In this document: piece by piece, positions 1 through 10,126 of the stretch
How positions within the stretch are numbered: the first letter of the stretch is position 1
How the letters are laid out: every line of letters starts with the position of its first letter
Assembly: GCA_964658655.1 (NCBI GenBank)
Contig: CAZZZL010000011.1
Coordinates: 38,886-102,885, forward strand
From: G963692885 sp964658655
GTDB lineage: Bacteria > Acidobacteriota > Terriglobia > Terriglobales > Acidobacteriaceae
Length of the DNA stretch: 64,000 bases
Direction of reading: 5' to 3'
The notes under the pieces: model-generated
What the model was told of the DNA's origin: nothing
The model's database searches: none
The model's input: only the letters and a program-made list of their open reading frames with translations
Translations under genes and position numbers: made by a program

Positions 1-1028
1 ATCGGGCGCAGCCGTTCAAGCCGAAGATCGCGCCGGCCGCTGTCGATCTCTGCCACGTCAATCAGGTCGGCCATCAGATCGTTCAGGCTTTCGACCGACT
101 GCTGTACCCCTTCGAGCAGGTCGGTCTGCAGAGGGCGGAGCTCGCCGGCAAAGCCACGCAACATCGCATACAGGCCGAGCCTCGCCGATTCGAGCGGGTC
201 GCGCAACTTCTCCGACGCAACAGAGATGAACCGGCTTTTGAAGCGGTCCAGGTCCTGCAATTCCGTCATATCTTCAAGCACACTCACGGCGCCAAGTAAT
301 TTGCCGTCGGCATCGCGCATGGGCGTCGTGCGCAGACGGTATGACTTGTCGGCATTGCCGATGCGCATCGGGAGAACGGCATTCTCGCCTTCGGTCGTTC
401 CTGAGGAAAAGACCGGGCGCTGCATGGAGACGGCATTGCGCACCGCTTCGAGAATCCGTTCGCCGCCCGGGGTATTGGTCAGTGCCATGCGGTCGCCTGC
501 TGCTTCACCCAGAATGCTGTCGGCGGCATGGTTCAGCTTCAGAACATGGCCGCGCGCATCGGTGACAATGATGGGCTCGAAGATGGATTGAACAATGGCA
601 TCGGAAAGCTGTAACTCCATCTGCCGGCGGCCCTGCTCAGTCTCGCGCAGATCGCGCAGACGGACTGCCATGCGGTTCACCTCGGTCGCGATTGTGCCGA
701 GTTCGTCGCGATGGCTCCACTCAATACGCTGATCGAGATTTCCCTGGGCAATGGAACGCGCGGCGGCTGCAGCTGCACGCAATGGCTGGAGCACCAGGAA
801 GGCTGTGGCCAGGGCGACGAAGAAGGCAATGAAAACGATGATGGATGCCGCGACGCGCACGTGATGCGCCAGTACATCGCGTGTCGCAATGGCCGCCTCG
901 CGTGTCAGATGACCGTGGTCGAGCGCAACAGAGTGGCTGAGGGCAGCGCCCGCAAAGATACCCGCTCCTGCCGTCAGGGCGAGGAGGAGGGTGAGGCCGA
1001 AGATCAAGCGACGGGGCAGACTCAGCAT
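1..1028 (-). CDS. Membrane sensor histidine kinase-like protein, C-terminus beyond the window, phospho-histidine replaced
   Basis: The reading frame starts with ATG at 1028 and runs off the left edge, so the ATPase domain is not visible. About 342 residues are present. Two hydrophobic segments (about 7-29 and 58-80) enclose a short extracytoplasmic loop. A HAMP linker (about 80-130), a PAS-type domain (about 145-250) and a HisKA-like dimerisation helix follow. The helix reads ASEKLRDPL where the family has SHELRTPL, so the phosphate-accepting His is Glu (codon 210-212). The domain order is that of KinB-like membrane kinases. Whether it autophosphorylates is doubtful. No partner regulator is visible. 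Confidence 0.85.
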   Translation of the reverse strand, partial: MLSLPRRLIFGLTLLLALTAGAGIFAGAALSHSVALDHGHLTREAAIATRDVLAHHVRVAASIIVFIAFFVALATAFLVLQPLRAAAAAARSIAQGNLDQRIEWSHRDELGTIATEVNRMAVRLRDLRETEQGRRQMELQLSDAIVQSIFEPIIVTDARGHVLKLNHAADSILGEAAGDRMALTNTPGGERILEAVRNAVSMQRPVFSSGTTEGENAVLPMRIGNADKSYRLRTTPMRDADGKLLGAVSVLEDMTELQDLDRFKSRFISVASEKLRDPLESARLGLYAMLRGFAGELRPLQTDLLEGVQQSVESLNDLMADLIDVAEIDSGRRDLRLERLRP

Positions 1029-1106
1029 AAGACCGTGTGTTTCCAGTCTAAGGGATAGCGCCGCTGTGAGAAGAAAAGAAGCGCAGCGACAGGGTCCCGC
1101 TGCAGC

Positions 1107-3410
1107 CTAGTGCGCCATAGGCATCTTCATCGTGGACGCAGCACGCGTATCGAATGTCATGGTTTTCAGGTGGACGGGCACCAATGCTGCATCACCCTCG
1201 CGCAGGCGCAATCTTTGATTGACCGCAACGTCCCTGAACACCTGCGCGGCCCCGCTCGGCCAGCGCACCGCAATGCTTTTAACGCTGGCGGCCTGGCCGA
1301 CACCGATATGCTGCCGCAGCGGATTGCCACCAAAACTGGACCCGTAGCCGACTGTCCGGTAGATGGTGCGTTCGTGTCCAGCATCGACAACCGTTACGGC
1401 AAGGGTCGCACCAATTGCGGCCCGGTTGCTCTTCGTTCCTTCCAGTTCGAGCGACACCCAATGGTTTTTGCAGCCAGGATTCTTGTAAAGCACGCTCTGA
1501 TACAGATCGCCGGGAAAGGCTCCGCCCATCTCTTCGAACACATCTTCGCAGCCGTTGTTCTCTATGTCGCCGAACGCAATCGCATGACCCTTCTGCAGGT
1601 GGCCGAAGCCGCCTGTAGTTGTGATGTCCTGAAAATTCGCGCCGCCGGCATTACGAAACATGCGATTGGGAAGCAACGCTTCGTAGCTCGATTCGCCAGT
1701 GCCGAGATAGACATCAAGCCAGCCATCGTTGTCGAGGTCGCCGAAATTTGCACCCATCACCATGATGGCGCGATCGAGATGCGTCTGTTTCGCGACATCG
1801 GTAAAAGTGCCGTCATGATTATTGTGGTAAAGTCGCGGCGTCTCCGCATGGAAGGGCTGGTTGAGTTCGAACGCGCCAACATCCTGCATGGAGTGCGTCG
1901 AATAGCCGGCAGAAAAGATATCGGGCCAGCCATCGTTGTCGTAATCAAAGAACCAGGTCGCAAAGCTGTTCGACTGCTGCGCGACGCCGGCTTGTTGCGC
2001 CACATCTGTGAACTTCCACACGCCATTGCCGGATTTGTCCGGGCCATCATTGCGCAGCAGGTGATTGTGGCCGTACATCACGGAGACATAAAGATCCGGC
2101 CGTCCATCCTTGTTAAAGTCGCCCCACGCTACACCCTTCACAAAACCGAGATTGCTGATGCCACTCGCGCCCGCCACTTCCGTAAATGTCCCGTTGCCGT
2201 TGTTATGGAAGAGCTGGGAAGGATGCGGATCGTCAGAAGTCGACTCATGCCCGACGAACAGGTCGAGGAATCCGTCGTTGTCGTAATCAGCCCACGCAGC
2301 CGTCTGTGTCGGATGCAGTGACAGCAGTCCCGCTGCTTCGGTCACATCGTCAAATGTGCCATTGCCGTTGTTCTTGAGCAGGGAAATGGGATAGGCCCCG
2401 TACTTGCCCCACCAGCCGCCGCGCAGCACCAGCACATCGGGATGGCTGTCGTTGTTATAGTCGGTGACGACAAGATTCAGGCCGCCGGTCTCGCCGGTGA
2501 GTCCTGCTTCGCGCGTCCGATCGGTGAAAGTACCGTCGCCGTTGTTGTGAAAGAAATGCAGCTGGTCGTTCGGGCCTGACGACGAGACCATTACATCGAG
2601 CAGTCCGTCGCCATCGAAATCCTCGAGGATTGCGCCGCCGGAGTGGCCGGTGACGGCGAGGCCGGCGGCCGGTGCGACATCGAGAAAGTCGCCGAGATCA
2701 GCCTCGGAGCGGAACAAGTCTTCTTTCACCAGCCATTGCTTCGGCACGTCCTGCGGATAACGTCCAAGCTGCATGTAGGCGACATTCAAAAGCCAACGCG
2801 CCTCGAAGTCTTTCGGGTTCATATCGAGCAGAATGGAAAATTCACGTACAGCCCCTTCAGCCCCTCGTTGCAACTGGTGGATGCCCGATCCGTGGATTGG
2901 AAAGATGCACGACTTCTGGCCATGCATGGCAGCGCAGTTTTCCTGCTCGCCGAGTCGCAGATAGCTCATGGCGAGTGCCAGGTGGACCTTTGTGTCGAAT
3001 GGCGGCGCGTTGATGGCGTCCTTCAATTCAGGATTGCCCAGCATCGCTTCAAGGGTGGCGACTGCCCCGGCACTGTCGCCTGCGCGCAATTGCTGCTCGG
3101 CCATCTGCTCGCCCACCAGCACCTGGTCGACTGGCCTCAACCTGCGCGTTGCGAGAAGCTGCCTGTAGTAGGCAGCCTGCTGATCGGCCTTGTTCGGATC
3201 GATGCGCCAGTCCGTTTTCGCAAAGGTCTCAGCCAGCAGCGCAGCCATCTTTTTGGTGCCGGCAGACTGGTAGAACGGTCCGGGTGTGGCCTGCGCATCT
3301 ATACGCGCGCTGAAAAGCAGCAGCATAAAACCGCACCAGCCTGCAATCATCAGTCGTGATCGCCGGCAATGCCGCTCTCGTGTTGCTCCGCGCTCGAAAA
3401 AACAGTCCAT
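1107..3410 (-). CDS. Exported TPR/FG-GAP repeat protein with C-terminal ASPIC/UnbV domain (CRTAC1-like)
   Basis: A 767-residue protein with a hydrophobic signal segment (about residues 21-40); translation could also start at Met21 (3350), which would give a conventional signal peptide. Residues about 60-225 look like TPR helices. From about 245 to 640 there are many FG-GAP (VCBS-type) repeats with Ca-binding DxDxDG loops such as DFDGDGLLD, DYNNDSHPD and DYDNDGFLD, predicting a beta-propeller. The C-terminus (about 660-740) matches the ASPIC/UnbV module. Such proteins are common in Acidobacteriota and Planctomycetes and are thought to be exported binding or adhesion proteins. The substrate is unknown. 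Confidence 0.88.
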   Translation of the reverse strand: MDCFFERGATRERHCRRSRLMIAGWCGFMLLLFSARIDAQATPGPFYQSAGTKKMAALLAETFAKTDWRIDPNKADQQAAYYRQLLATRRLRPVDQVLVGEQMAEQQLRAGDSAGAVATLEAMLGNPELKDAINAPPFDTKVHLALAMSYLRLGEQENCAAMHGQKSCIFPIHGSGIHQLQRGAEGAVREFSILLDMNPKDFEARWLLNVAYMQLGRYPQDVPKQWLVKEDLFRSEADLGDFLDVAPAAGLAVTGHSGGAILEDFDGDGLLDVMVSSSGPNDQLHFFHNNGDGTFTDRTREAGLTGETGGLNLVVTDYNNDSHPDVLVLRGGWWGKYGAYPISLLKNNGNGTFDDVTEAAGLLSLHPTQTAAWADYDNDGFLDLFVGHESTSDDPHPSQLFHNNGNGTFTEVAGASGISNLGFVKGVAWGDFNKDGRPDLYVSVMYGHNHLLRNDGPDKSGNGVWKFTDVAQQAGVAQQSNSFATWFFDYDNDGWPDIFSAGYSTHSMQDVGAFELNQPFHAETPRLYHNNHDGTFTDVAKQTHLDRAIMVMGANFGDLDNDGWLDVYLGTGESSYEALLPNRMFRNAGGANFQDITTTGGFGHLQKGHAIAFGDIENNGCEDVFEEMGGAFPGDLYQSVLYKNPGCKNHWVSLELEGTKSNRAAIGATLAVTVVDAGHERTIYRTVGYGSSFGGNPLRQHIGVGQAASVKSIAVRWPSGAAQVFRDVAVNQRLRLREGDAALVPVHLKTMTFDTRAASTMKMPMAH

Positions 3411-3537
3411 CAGCGAAGACTATCGGTCAATCAATGCACCTTAGGCAAGCACCATCGACAGGCCAACCAGCTCAGGTTCCGGCGTGTCCCGGCTGCGAGG
3501 CGGTGTGCTCGCAGCCGAGCAATCCTCTCCCTTGACC

Positions 3538-4533
3538 CTACCGATTCACCAGTTTCTGTAAGGCCTCAGGATAACGCTCACCCTGGACCTCGAGGCCGGC
3601 GAAAGCGTTCTCGATCTGCTTCAGATCTTCGGCAGAAAGCTCTACATTTGCTGCACCGAGGTTTTCCTCCAGGCGATGTAGCTTGGTCGTGCCCGGAATA
3701 GGTACGATCCACGGCTTCTGCGCCAGCAGCCATGCCAGGGCGACTTGCGCGCGCGTGGCCTTTTTCTGATCGGCAATCTTGCCTAGCGTGTCGACGACAT
3801 GCTGGTTCGCCTTCCGTGCGTCCGCGCCAAAACGCGGGACAGTGCTGCGGATGTCATTGCTGGGGAAGGTCGTGCTTTCATTGATCGCACCTGTCAGGAA
3901 GCCCTTGCCCAGCGGACTGAACGGCACAAAGCCAATGCCCAGTTCTTCGAGTGTCGGCAGGATCTCTTTCTCCGGCTCCCGCCACCAGAGAGAGTATTCA
4001 CTCTGCAATGCAGTGACAGGCTGCACGGCGTGCGCGCGCCGGATGGTCTTCGCCGAGGCCTCCGACATACCGAAGTGCTTGACCTTTCCTTCACCGATCA
4101 GTTCCTTCACCGCACCGGCGACGTCTTCGATGGGAACTTCCAGGTCAACGCGATGCTGGTAGAACAGGTCAAGTGCGTCCACCCTGAGTCGCTGAAGAGA
4201 TGCCTCGGCGACTTCCCTGATGTGCTCCGGACGGCTGTCGAGCGCGTTCCATTTGCCGCCGTCTTCAGGATTCGCCCTGAAGCCAAACTTGGTCGCAATG
4301 ACCACCTGCCCGCGGAACGGTGCGAGGGCTTCGCCGACCAGTTCTTCATTCACGAGCGGTCCGTAGACTTCGGCTGTGTCGAAGAACGTGACGCCCTGTT
4401 CAACCGCCGCGCGAATGACCTTGATCGCCTCCTGTTTCTCTGTTGCCGGGCCCAGGCCGAAGCTCAGGCCCATGCAACCGAAGCCCAGGGCTGACACTTC
4501 CAGGCCGCTTTTTCCCAATGTGCGTTTCTGCAT
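3538..4533 (-). CDS. Cytosolic aldo/keto reductase
   Basis: A 331-residue NADPH-dependent aldo/keto reductase of full family length with no signal peptide. The catalytic tetrad is visible: Asp and Tyr in FDTAEVYGP, Lys in IATKFGF and His in FYQHRVD. The C-terminal IPIPGTTK motif binds the NADP 2'-phosphate. It resembles the YajO/AKR13-type group that reduces aldehydes and ketones. The gene is divergent from a LysR regulator 114 bases away, the usual arrangement for a LysR-controlled target, so control by that neighbour is likely but inferred. The natural substrate cannot be read from the sequence. Confidence 0.93.
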   Translation of the reverse strand: MQKRTLGKSGLEVSALGFGCMGLSFGLGPATEKQEAIKVIRAAVEQGVTFFDTAEVYGPLVNEELVGEALAPFRGQVVIATKFGFRANPEDGGKWNALDSRPEHIREVAEASLQRLRVDALDLFYQHRVDLEVPIEDVAGAVKELIGEGKVKHFGMSEASAKTIRRAHAVQPVTALQSEYSLWWREPEKEILPTLEELGIGFVPFSPLGKGFLTGAINESTTFPSNDIRSTVPRFGADARKANQHVVDTLGKIADQKKATRAQVALAWLLAQKPWIVPIPGTTKLHRLEENLGAANVELSAEDLKQIENAFAGLEVQGERYPEALQKLVNR

Positions 4534-4647
4534 TGCTTTCCTCCGGCACGGCGCTGAATAACGCCGGCTGGATTAAGCTTAGTGCCCGGACTGTTATGAG
4601 ACTAGACTGCTATCATTTGTCAGAGTCATGAGTAAAATGCATGAATC

Positions 4648-5532
4648 ATGAAGAATGAGCTCGGTGAACTGGCTGCGTTCGCGATGGTCGCGGAAGAACG
4701 AAGCTTTACCCGTGCCGCCGGTCGAATCGGCATTTCACAGTCGGCGCTCAGCCACTCGATGCGGGGGCTGGAAAAACGACTTGGCCTGCAGCTTTTGGCC
4801 CGGACGACACGAAGTGTCTCGCCTACGGCTGCCGGCATGGCGCTTCTTGAAGAACTTGCTCCTGCCCTGGAGCGTATCGAGAGGTCGCTGGCAGAGGCGC
4901 GGCAACAGAGAGAGAAGCCTGCAGGCCGTATCCGGCTGATTATTCCCCGAACCGCCGTCAAGGTGGTCCTGTTGCCAAAACTGGCCAGGTTCGCAGAACT
5001 TTATCCCGAGATCGTCCTTGAGGTCACGACCTCGAATGATCCTGTCGATCTTGTCGCCGGACAATATGATGCCGGGGTACAGATTGGAGAATTTATTCAG
5101 CGGGAGATGATCGCGGTGCGTGTCAGCAGCGATATGCGCCTGGCGGTTGTCGGCTCGCCTGAATACTTCAAGAGCCGCTCCCTTCCCCGGACGCCGCGCG
5201 ACCTGAAAGACCATGCATGCATCGGCTTTCGATTTCAGAGCGGCATGTATCGATGGGAGTTCGAGAAGGGCCGGAAAGCCCTGACCGTGAATCCGCAGGG
5301 GCCCGTCACCTTTGATGATCCCGACCTCGTGATGCGCGCTGTGTTGAGAGGGATCGGCATCGGCACCGCGTTGGAAGAACCCCTTGCGGGGCTGATCGCC
5401 GAGGGTCGCCTTGTGCAGGTCCTGAAGGACTGGTGCCCGGTGTTCCCGGGATACTTTCTCTACTATCCGAGCCGACGCAATCAGCCGGCAGCGCTCGCCA
5501 GCCTGATCAGCACGCTGCGGATATCAGAGTAA
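4648..5532 (+). CDS. LysR-family transcriptional regulator
   Basis: A 294-residue protein. The N-terminal winged helix-turn-helix (residues about 4-62) carries the typical LysR signature (AGRIGISQSALSHSMRGLE...RTTRSVSPTAAG). A periplasmic-binding-protein-like effector domain follows (about 90-290), of the subtype found in DsdC/AaeR-like regulators. It is transcribed away from the aldo/keto reductase at 3538-4533, and the 114-base gap presumably contains both promoters and the LysR box. I could not define a unique T-N11-A site. The effector is unknown. Confidence 0.92.
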   Translation: MKNELGELAAFAMVAEERSFTRAAGRIGISQSALSHSMRGLEKRLGLQLLARTTRSVSPTAAGMALLEELAPALERIERSLAEARQQREKPAGRIRLIIPRTAVKVVLLPKLARFAELYPEIVLEVTTSNDPVDLVAGQYDAGVQIGEFIQREMIAVRVSSDMRLAVVGSPEYFKSRSLPRTPRDLKDHACIGFRFQSGMYRWEFEKGRKALTVNPQGPVTFDDPDLVMRAVLRGIGIGTALEEPLAGLIAEGRLVQVLKDWCPVFPGYFLYYPSRRNQPAALASLISTLRISE

Positions 5533-5558
5533 CGACAGCGATCGATCAACACGCAGTA

Positions 5559-8081
5559 CTACTTTTTTGCGGCGGCCGAGCGCTGGCGCGCGTCCTCGAG
5601 CAGGGCATCATACCGCGGGTCGCCGCTGAGTGATTTGAAGCTGGCACTCGCCACCATTTCATCTTCGTCGGTGAAGGGCAGATCGTGGTCTACCGCGTCC
5701 TTCAGAATGGTCAGCGCTTCATCCTTTTTCCCCTGCAGGGCATAGCACTCGCCGAGGGCGTAGGCAGTCTCGGCCGTATCCGGATCGTCATGACCGAGGA
5801 CGCGCAGCCTTGTCGCATAGGCTTCTCGCAGGAACTTTTCTGACTCTGGATAATGCCCTTCGGCGGTCAGCACTTCACCCACGGCGACCATGGCTGCCTG
5901 GGTGTCGGAATGGTCGTTGCCGAGCGTTCTCTGCAGTGCTTCCAGAGATTGACGCGCTAGCACTTCAGCTTCAGGCAGCTTGCCCTCCAGTCGCAGAACA
6001 TCGGCCAGGTTGCCGGCTGTGACCAGCGTCGACCTGTGGTCGGGGCCGAGCTTTTTGCGCTTGGCCTCGAGCGTCTCGCGGAACATGGCTTCCGCTTCGG
6101 GATAACGCTTCTCCTGCGTAAGAGTGAGGGCAAGATTGCCCTCGCTGAGCAACGTTGTCGGGTGGTCCGGGCCGAGCACCTTTCGTTCGCCATCCACGAC
6201 TTCACGAAAAGTCTTCTCCGCTTCGGCGTACTTCTTTTCCTGCAGCAGGGTCGCACCCAGGTTGCCTTCTGTCTTGAGCGTCGTGAGATGATCGGCCCCG
6301 AGACTGTCCCGGTTCATTTCAAAGGTCTCGCGAAACGCTTTTTCCGCTTCCGCAAACTTGCCCTGGTAGGCAAGATCGATTGCGAGATTCCCTGCGAGCG
6401 ATTTCGTAAGTTCATCGGCAGGGCCGAATTTTCTGCGTGCAATTTCGAGGGCCGGTGCATTCTCTTTTTCTGCATCCGGATAGCGGCCCAGGTCCGCCAG
6501 CGCCATACCCAGTGTCATCATGGAGGCCACGGTACCCCGGTCTTCCGGTCCGTTCACGCGGCGACTGGCTTCGACCTCCTCCCGCGCCAGCTTCTCCGAT
6601 TCAGCATAGTGGCTCTCTTCATTCAATACGGTCGCCAGTGCATCCATCGAACGCAATGTATCGCGATTATTTTTTCCGAACAGCTGGGTCCTCGTCGCCA
6701 GCGCCTGTCGGGTGAGTGACTCGGCCTGCGGATACAGCCCGAGCTCCTTGTATACCGTTCCCATCACCTGCATCAGCTGGGCCTGGAGGATCGGGTCCTG
6801 TGCGAGACCGCTCTTGATCTGTGTCGACGCCTTATCCAGAACCTCGCGCACACGGATGTCATTGCCGCGCGCCTGGCCGGGGTCCGACACCTTGAACATG
6901 TTCGTCATGAAGTCGGAGATACGATCGGCGCGGTCGCGTTCACGCCGGATGCGTCGCAGCTGGACAGCCTCGGTCGCGGCGAAGGCCAGCAGCAGCAGGA
7001 CAGCCGTCGCCGCAAGGGCCACGCCAACACGATGGCGGCGAATGTATTTTCGTGCGCGATATGCAGCGCTTGGCGTATGCGCATTGACCGGCTCGTCGCG
7101 CAGGTAGCGGCGCAGGTCTTCGGCAAGTTCATGCGGGGATGCGTAGCGGCGTCCACGATCTTTCTCAAGCGCCTTGAGCGCGATGGCATCCGGGTCGCCA
7201 TGCAGTTGCCGCGTGAGCGTCGACAAATCGGTCGAGCGATTTTTCGCGGTCGATGTGGAGAGGTCACCCGACGTCCGCAGCTTGGTACTTGGCCGGGGTG
7301 CGTCGTCCTCTCGCAGGCTGCGCAGACCCTCGTCATACGCCAGCTTGTTGAGGTTCAAAGGCAGTGCGCCGACGAGCAGCTCATACAAAACGACGCCGAG
7401 CGAATACACATCGCTGCGCGTATCGATATCGTGGCCGGAAGAGTCGGCCTGCTCCGGACTCATGTAGCCGAGCGTCCCGATGACCGCACCCAGTTGTGTA
7501 TACATGGTGTCGCCACCGAGGCGATGCGAGGTTGCCTTGGCAACGCCGAAATCGATGATCCGCGGTACTGGTATTCCATCGACTTCCGTCACGAGGATGT
7601 TTGAGGGTTTCAGATCGCGATGGATGATCGCCTTCTGATGCGCATGCTGGACGCCTTCGCAGACCAGCACAAACAGCTCCATGCGCTGCCGCATCGACAG
7701 GCGATGGCGATCGCAATATGTCGTGATGGGCGAACCGGCGACATATTCCATCACGAAGTAAGGACGTCCTTCGATGGTCGAGCCCGCGTCGTACACCTTG
7801 GCGATGGCCGGGTGGTCCATCATCGCCAGGGCCTGCCGTTCAGACTCGAAGCGAGCAACGACCTCGCGCGTATCCATGCCGGCCTTGATCAGCTTGACAG
7901 CTACCCGGCGGCGCACCGGCTCCTTCTGCTCAGCCAGCCAGACTTCGCCCATGCCGCCCTGACCGATGAGCTGGATCAGGTGATAGGGACCGATGACCAG
8001 AGTTGTCGGCAGGGACATCGCATCGGGCACCGAAGATGAAAGCTGCGTCTCTTCGTTTCCGCTGGATGGGTGCGTGGACAT
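5559..8081 (-). CDS. Transmembrane Ser/Thr protein kinase with TPR sensor region
   Basis: An 840-residue Hanks-type kinase of the PknB group. The kinase domain (about residues 29-310) has the glycine loop GQGGMGEVW, the lysine in VAVKLI, the catalytic loop HRDLKPSN and the metal-binding DFG, so it should be active. One transmembrane helix lies at about residues 350-372. The rest (about 395-835) is a run of roughly 42-residue TPR units of the kinesin-light-chain type (YAEAEKTFRE, YPEAEAMFRE). The architecture is typical of Acidobacteriota. A PP2C-type phosphatase at 22735 could be an antagonist, but that is only a guess. The gene converges with the LysR gene. Confidence 0.95.
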   Translation of the reverse strand: MSTHPSSGNEETQLSSSVPDAMSLPTTLVIGPYHLIQLIGQGGMGEVWLAEQKEPVRRRVAVKLIKAGMDTREVVARFESERQALAMMDHPAIAKVYDAGSTIEGRPYFVMEYVAGSPITTYCDRHRLSMRQRMELFVLVCEGVQHAHQKAIIHRDLKPSNILVTEVDGIPVPRIIDFGVAKATSHRLGGDTMYTQLGAVIGTLGYMSPEQADSSGHDIDTRSDVYSLGVVLYELLVGALPLNLNKLAYDEGLRSLREDDAPRPSTKLRTSGDLSTSTAKNRSTDLSTLTRQLHGDPDAIALKALEKDRGRRYASPHELAEDLRRYLRDEPVNAHTPSAAYRARKYIRRHRVGVALAATAVLLLLAFAATEAVQLRRIRRERDRADRISDFMTNMFKVSDPGQARGNDIRVREVLDKASTQIKSGLAQDPILQAQLMQVMGTVYKELGLYPQAESLTRQALATRTQLFGKNNRDTLRSMDALATVLNEESHYAESEKLAREEVEASRRVNGPEDRGTVASMMTLGMALADLGRYPDAEKENAPALEIARRKFGPADELTKSLAGNLAIDLAYQGKFAEAEKAFRETFEMNRDSLGADHLTTLKTEGNLGATLLQEKKYAEAEKTFREVVDGERKVLGPDHPTTLLSEGNLALTLTQEKRYPEAEAMFRETLEAKRKKLGPDHRSTLVTAGNLADVLRLEGKLPEAEVLARQSLEALQRTLGNDHSDTQAAMVAVGEVLTAEGHYPESEKFLREAYATRLRVLGHDDPDTAETAYALGECYALQGKKDEALTILKDAVDHDLPFTDEDEMVASASFKSLSGDPRYDALLEDARQRSAAAKK

Positions 8082-8245
8082 GTTTAGCGACCGCCGCTCG
8101 GCAACAGGAACAGTGGAAACGACTCCGCAGATTGTGTGAGCGCCTGCATGTGCGCTTCACTATACGCACCAGCGATGCAGCCAAACCAGCGTTTTCTGGA
8201 GGTCCACGATGAAATTGCTGTGTCGCCTTCGACCGTAACCACCCT

Positions 8246-10126
8246 CTAAAGCCGCTGGTAGCGCGCCAGAATTTCCGCCAGTGTGACAGTGCCTTCCAGA
8301 GTTCCGCGCGCCGCGCGATTCTGAATGGGCAGGATGGACCATCGCGCGAGATGAGGAATCGCACTATCGATCGGCATATCCGGGAACAGGTTTGGCGCCC
8401 GCTCGGTTGGAATGGCCTTCACCACCTGAACATCCGGACCATGCGACGAGGCCGCCTCCCGTAGATCTGCGCGCGTCATGACGAACCAGCTGCCGTCTTC
8501 CATGCGCAGGAAAAACGCAGGCGATTTCGAATCTTCAATCTGCTGCTCGACGGACCCCAGGGTGTCCGAGCCGGAATAAATCGGTAGGTTATTGGGGCGC
8601 AGCGCATCTTCAAGATGCAGGCCGACTTCCTCACGTTGTTCCTCCATCGACGGCAGGTTCAGGCCATCCTGATGCGTGAAGACCTCGAAGATCGGCGTCG
8701 GCTGCAGCGAGCGAGAGAGCAGGTAGGCAATGGTGTTTGCGAGAATGACCGGCAGGATGATGGAGTAGTTGCCACTCACCTCCAGCACCATGAACACAGA
8801 CGTCAATGGTGCTCGCAAAAAGCCCGCGAACAGGACGCCCATGCCGACCAGCGCGTAGGAGCCGATCGATATCGGCAGGTGCGGGAAGTAGAACTTCTCG
8901 AATGTCCCTGTTGCGGCTCCGAGCATGGCTCCGGTAAACAGTGTCGGCGCGAACATGCCGCCCGGGGTGCCGCTGGAAAACGAGACCGTGGTTGCGAGAA
9001 TTTTGAAGGCAGCCAGTGCGAGCAGGAAGTGCCAGGTGAACTGGCCGTGGATGGCCTGGTCCATCACCTCGTAGCCAGGGCCCATGACCTGCGGAAAGCC
9101 GAAATAGCCGATCAGTCCGACAATCAGCCCTGCGACTGCGGGCTGCAGGTAGAACGTCCAAGTGGGCAGGTTGCGCAGCTTGGGTCGCAAAGACTTTAAG
9201 GCGCGTGAAAACACTGATGCCGACAGCCCGCCAACGACACCAAGCAGCGCATAGGCGAGCAGCTCGCGGCTATCGCTGATAGTGACAGACGGGATACGGA
9301 ACATCGGCTCCGATCCCCAGAAGGTACGCGCCACCACGACTGCCGAAATAGCGGAAAGGACGACCGAGCCGAGGACCGCGGCACTCCACTGGCCGATGAC
9401 TTCTTCAATCACAAACAGGATCGCCGAAACCGGCGCATTGAATGCCGCAGCCAGGCCGGCAGCGGCGCCGATGGGCGCAAACACGCGCAGACGCTGCCGC
9501 GATAAGCGCAGCTTGCGGCTGACAATCGAAGCGACTCCCGCGCCGATCTGCAGCGACGGATCTTCGGGTCCCAGCGAGAAGCCGCCGCCAATGGCGAGTG
9601 CGGCCGTGATGAATTTGCCGATGACTGTCTTGAACGAAATAAAGCCGTTGTAGATATAGAGCGCGGCTTTGGTCTGGTTGACTCCTGATCCACGCGCAGC
9701 CGGGAAGAACTGCTGCACCAGGAAGGCCACCAGCAGACCCATTCCCGTCGGGACGAAAATCAGCCGCAACTGGCCGGGGTGCGGTGACGAACCAAGCGAC
9801 AGGATCTGTACCCATGAGATTGCAATGCGGAATGAGACGACCAGCAATCCCGAGATGACGCCGATGAAGATGGAGAGCACCAGGAACAACCGCTCATCAC
9901 GGGTAGGCGCAAGCTTCTGAATATCCATCTGCTCGGGCAGCGCCTGCACCGGCTCGCGCAGCTCCGACTCCGGCACCAGCGGCTTTGAAATTGCCTCGCC
10001 GCCCGCAGGATTGGGTAGGGGTTCTTCCGGGGAGGTCATCTCCGCTGCTTCGGACGTGTTTTCCGCGGTCACAATCGTCCGTCCCCGGTCCGTCGCGCGG
10101 TTATTCTCCATCGCGCCTTCACTCAT
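8246..10126 (-). CDS. ClC-family chloride channel/antiporter with C-terminal CBS-like region
   Basis: A 626-residue integral membrane protein with the three anion-pathway signatures in order: GSGVN (for GSGIP), GPEDPS (for GREGP, with its gating Glu kept) and GGMFAP. The internal proton-glutamate region is also kept (ILFVIEEVIGQ), which favours a Cl-/H+ exchanger over a simple channel. A soluble N-terminus of about 75 residues precedes the core. The final 110 residues resemble a CBS pair ending in a VTLAEILARY-type helix. The start overlaps the end of the upstream TPR gene by 8 bases, so the two are probably cotranscribed and coupled. Confidence 0.92.
   Translation of the reverse strand: MSEGAMENNRATDRGRTIVTAENTSEAAEMTSPEEPLPNPAGGEAISKPLVPESELREPVQALPEQMDIQKLAPTRDERLFLVLSIFIGVISGLLVVSFRIAISWVQILSLGSSPHPGQLRLIFVPTGMGLLVAFLVQQFFPAARGSGVNQTKAALYIYNGFISFKTVIGKFITAALAIGGGFSLGPEDPSLQIGAGVASIVSRKLRLSRQRLRVFAPIGAAAGLAAAFNAPVSAILFVIEEVIGQWSAAVLGSVVLSAISAVVVARTFWGSEPMFRIPSVTISDSRELLAYALLGVVGGLSASVFSRALKSLRPKLRNLPTWTFYLQPAVAGLIVGLIGYFGFPQVMGPGYEVMDQAIHGQFTWHFLLALAAFKILATTVSFSSGTPGGMFAPTLFTGAMLGAATGTFEKFYFPHLPISIGSYALVGMGVLFAGFLRAPLTSVFMVLEVSGNYSIILPVILANTIAYLLSRSLQPTPIFEVFTHQDGLNLPSMEEQREEVGLHLEDALRPNNLPIYSGSDTLGSVEQQIEDSKSPAFFLRMEDGSWFVMTRADLREAASSHGPDVQVVKAIPTERAPNLFPDMPIDSAIPHLARWSILPIQNRAARGTLEGTVTLAEILARYQRL

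Noticed and set aside
1110..2321. Long open frame on the plus strand opposite the FG-GAP protein
   Set aside because: It mirrors the repetitive Asp/Asn/Gly-coding strand of the real gene, has no recognisable domain and no ribosome-binding site.
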